Origin: Balaenoptera acutorostrata
Lineage: Eukaryota > Chordata > Mammalia > Artiodactyla > Balaenopteridae
Length of the DNA: 64,000 bases
Assembly: GCF_949987535.1 (NCBI RefSeq)
Contig: NC_080067.1
Span: forward strand, 6,076,001 to 6,140,000
Direction: 5' to 3'
Below, one piece after another: positions 60,655-64,000 of the stretch (the stretch's first letter is position 1; every line of letters starts with the position of its first letter). Both the position numbers and the translations under genes were made by a program. Under the pieces are notes generated by a model. The model worked only from the letters and a program-made list of their open reading frames with translations. It ran no database searches and was not told the origin of the DNA.

Positions 60655-61130
60655 TCCAGACTCTTAAACATGGCATCAGAACTTTTTTGTGGTCTGACCT
60701 TTGCCTACCATTTCTGGCAGTCCTTCACATCTCTGTTGAACTCCAGCGCAACAAAATTACTTGAGAATCCAGGGCAAGGTGCATATGTTCTTTTGCTTCG
60801 AAAAATCCTCCCTTATACCTCACCTCATCCCGTGTATCACCTGCCGAGGCACAGAGGATGCACACGTTGTGTACCAGTGTTAGGTGTATGATGGGCATAA
60901 ACATGTACAGATAGAATCACGTTCTTTGCCTGGCTGATTCCCATTTCCAGGCTTCTGTGTAAGTTCCGTCCTAGCACCTATTAAAATTGTGTATCTTCCT
61001 ACTTGTCAACCCCATCAAATTTTCACCTCCTTGGTGGAGCATACACCTTTATCCCATACGTCTTTCTCCCAGCCACTAGCAGTTTTACATTCAAACTGTC
61101 AATAAACAGTGATGTATTAATTTTATTTTC
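60655..61130 (+). mobile_element. L2 LINE 3' fragment, plus strand
   Basis: The order 'ttaaacatggcatcagaact', 'tctgacctttgcctaccatt', 'ttcacctccttggtggagca' and 'cagtcaataaacagtgatgt'-like text matches an L2 3' end. It is diverged. Confidence 0.5.
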
Positions 61131-62414
61131 GGGACTATCATCCTAAGAATTCTCTTTTTACAGTGAAAACTAACACACTCCCAAAATATATAGTACCAAT
61201 TTCAACGCCTAGAGTCAATATATTTTACTAATTGAACTCTATTACATTTAACTACTTTATAATACACATCAAAGATATTAACCAGTGTAACTCAGAATTT
61301 GAATGTGCAACCCTTGGGTTGAACATTTCCCAGAGACAGCATAAAATTAAGTTGCTATTTTAATTACCTTAATTACATTCAGATTCATCATTAAATTACC
61401 CTGCTACTTCAGTTTCTAATGAGAGTGAAGAACATTTTGAAAAGCTCTGTTGAGTTAGATTGACTATGTACTAACCAAGTTGTGTCATTGGTATCGGGTT
61501 AAATTTGAGGGCAGAGAGCATATTTGACTCAGTGGGGTAGAGTCTGCGCCGTGCAGCTAGTACACAGCCTTGGCTTTGCTTTTGCTGTGACTCAGTTTGC
61601 GGGCAGCCTTGACAGCATTTTATACTTGCATGATTGCTCAAGTCAATTACCCTCAGACTAACAGCTGGTGCCTGGCCAAACTCCAAGGTGAAGGTCAAGA
61701 TGCAGAATGTGTAGCAGTCGGGACACTTACCCATTTGGACCTTATCATTTTTTGCCTCGTGTTCTGTTTCCTTGCCAGCTCTCTGGTAGAATTAAGTAAA
61801 ACCAGAAAAGAATAGTGCATTTCTTTCATGCTGCTCAGGAAGTCGAAAAGCTTGTGGAAAAGAAAACCTTTCCCATCCTTCTCTGAACTGGTCAGAGATT
61901 TGAGCATCTGACTCTTGAACTCTAGGGTATTTATTTGTTCTTTTATCCACCCATTCATTCACACCCACTCATTGCTATTCAAATAATTTTGCAATATTTT
62001 AAGAGACTGCAGGGCTGCAGAGTAAGGCACAGAATAGGTGTTCTACTCCCAGGGTGACTCCAGTCTGGTTGGAAAACAAGAAAGAAACCCAAAATATAAT
62101 CCAGAGTAGGAAATGATTTGTCAGGGGAAAACAGCAGATATACGGCCATGAAAGTCCAGAGCAATTGGAATGATCCTTTCATAGGAGGGAGGTAGAGGGT
62201 TCACAAATACTACTAACCACATGTGCTAAACATGATGTCAAGGGTGGCAATCCCTAAAACAACTCCTTAGATGAAGTGTTTCGCTTAAACATTTAGGGCA
62301 TATTCAGTATTTCTTCCTGTCCTCTCGTGGTTCACTTTAGTGAAGGAGCAAGAAGACAAGGCTAAAACAAAGAGGTTTAGAAATTCGATGTTAGAGGCTA
62401 GTGAAGGTTATAGG
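61131..62414. other. Intron stretch, no gene seen
   Basis: No repeat or exon is recognised. Overlapping open frames on both strands at 61471-61958 have no domain signature. Confidence 0.5.
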
Positions 62415-62530
62415 AGAATCTAACTCTTAATTTGCAGTTAAAGAAACCAGATTCTGAGTCAAATAACTTCACTGATGTCAACACGATTGTAAGAGGCAGA
62501 GCTAGGATTTGAACCGAGTTCTATCCCTGC
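62415..62530 (-). mobile_element. MIR SINE fragment, minus strand
   Basis: The text 'gttaaagaaaccagattctg', 'aagaggcagagctaggattt' and 'gaaccgagttctatccctgc' follows the reversed MIR core. Confidence 0.65.
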
Positions 62531-64000
62531 AGCCTTGCGATCTCCTCGTAGGCAGCAAACCCCTTGATCCTCTCGTAGTCCTTGTTAGCACTACCCCACT
62601 GGGGTTTTTTGGCAGTCAAATGTTAATTTTTCTAAATGAATATACAAAATTATCAAATAAAGATACCACAAGACTGCCTACAGTGGAAGGGTTTAGAGTC
62701 TGGCAGGACATGTATTATCTTCTAGGAATTTCCAGTTTGGAAAATGCTTTAATTCTTTCAGGCAACTAAGGTGATATTTACTGCAGTAATTTTGGTAATT
62801 GAAAATCCAGTAACTTAGAAAGGGTTGATTCAGGGCCCATAAATGCAAGCTTCTTCCTGTGTTACTAAGACATTTCAGATCAGTATATAGTGGTATTTAA
62901 AAATAAGGTGATGTAGTCTAAAGTTCAGGGGCATAAGTAGTTTGCTCTATAAAGTTGGTGATTTCCTAAATGGGAGAAACAGTGTAGTTGTTATTTATAT
63001 AGCTTTTAAAATTTCAATAGGTCATCATATTAATTTGTAAATGACTGACATCACCATTTTAAGGAATTTTCTTTGCAGAGGACTGTATCAGAAATGAGAC
63101 AGAAATCATATTTATCTCCCCATTAGTAGAAATATTTCATAAATCTCTCATTTGCCAAATATTTGGAAAAACATGTTAGTGATGTTGGATTTGTCTTTTA
63201 GTTATTTCGAGGTACCAGTATGTGTTAACATTTGTGCCCTAGGAAGAGGGGGTGGCTAATCGTCACCCTGAAAGATGAATGGATCTTAAAAAGGGTTTTG
63301 AAACAGTAGGTGAAAACCAATTTCTTACTTCAAAGTAATCCAGGATTCTAACCCGATTATATGCCTTTGCGTTAAAAAACCCACAAATCTAATAGCTGTG
63401 GTTGGAATAGCCATAGAATAATTTACTTGGCATGGCTGTCAAATTCATTGAGTATTTCTGACCTCTATTATTCCCTTTTTTCAAAAGGGAAAAGGTGACA
63501 TCTTCCATCAAACTTGCAATTAACGGGGGAAGGCAAGATAGTTTTTTTGAGTTGTATCTTGCAGAAATTTAATTTTTTATAATGCAAAGAGGAATGAAGG
63601 AAAGAAACCAAGTGGGACTTGATTAACAAAGTACTTTTTTCACGTAGAACACATCTAGAATCCATCAAGAAGGCCCATTCAATTTGCGGGTACTTTGTCA
63701 TCAGATTAATTTAATTTAGGTGTTGTTAAAATTATTTGCCTTTACTTAAAAACCTCAGAAAGTCTTTGTTTTTTAGCTTCATCAAAATTCCACCCAATGT
63801 AAATTTCTGCACAGCCAGGAGTTGCCAGTTTTATCCGTTGTCTTCGTATTCCAGAAAGAAAAATAAAACATTTACTATAATGTGCCCTACTCCCTGGTTT
63901 GGTCAATGTGCAAATGTACTTTTGGGTACCTCATTCATACTCAATCCAACATTAGCATCATGAAAACCACATGTATGGCTGTTTAAAATCTCTGTGGTGT
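62531..64000. other. Intron stretch to the window end
   Basis: This is AT-rich unique DNA. I see no exon or mobile element. Confidence 0.5.

Larger units (their letters stand above)
52220..64000 (+). other. ZNF385D: ZNF385D downstream intron (5' part)
   Basis: Intronic DNA follows the gttaag donor. No further exon with acceptor, donor and ZNF385-like coding sequence is visible before the window ends, so the intron is longer than 11.7 kb. It holds an L1 3' end, an MLT1 LTR, one CHR SINE, L2 and MIR fragments and two dinucleotide microsatellites, listed separately. Confidence 0.8.

Noticed and set aside
1..64000. A novel multi-gene system
   Set aside because: The only protein-coding content is two ZNF385D exons and dead L1 pieces; nothing suggests a clustered or undescribed system.

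Overview
This is a mammalian nuclear window, most likely from a whale or dolphin. It carries several copies of the tRNA-derived CHR SINE family of Cetacea, Hippopotamidae and Ruminantia. They open with a 'cttccctggtggcgcag' box and carry internal 'cacaactactgag' units. One CHR-2-like SINE and many truncated cetartiodactyl L1 3' ends are also present. I saw none of the Bov-tA or BovB elements that are dense in ruminants, which favours a cetacean. There are no operons, CRISPR arrays, rRNA genes or free-standing tRNA genes.

The only gene I can support is on the + strand: two consecutive internal coding exons of ZNF385D, a brain-expressed zinc-finger gene with very large introns. The first (13092-13202) starts exactly at an ATG and encodes 37 residues, including the Cys pair of a C2H2 finger of the U1/matrin type. 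The second (52057-52219) follows after a phase-0 intron of 38,854 bp. It supplies the His pair and a Lys- then Ser/Thr-rich linker, and ends in phase 1. The rest is intron: upstream (1-13091), between the exons (13203-52056) and downstream (52220-64000).

The intronic DNA is layered with repeats. The oldest are MIR and L2 fragments, MER5 DNA transposons and MaLR (MLT1-type) LTRs. Younger layers are truncated L1s on both strands, two candidate solo ERV LTRs, and CHR SINEs with clear target-site duplications (TSDs). Several insertions are nested and can be ordered in time: MIR > L1 > CHR SINE at 10146-11950; L2 > CHR SINE at 27600-28380; MaLR LTR > CHR-2 SINE at 15450-16122; MER5A > L1 at 47041-47404. 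The most informative elements are a 636-bp L1 insertion that looks like a 3' transduction (42509-43144) and a 439-bp candidate solo LTR flanked by GATC (45039-45477). A CHR SINE with six internal repeat units (26310-26748) and two small palindromic structures (26213-26264 and 46462-46494) also stand out.

I found no evidence for a novel gene system. The open reading frames longer than 60 codons are chance frames or repeat-derived, and the two real exons are too short to appear as ATG-to-stop frames.
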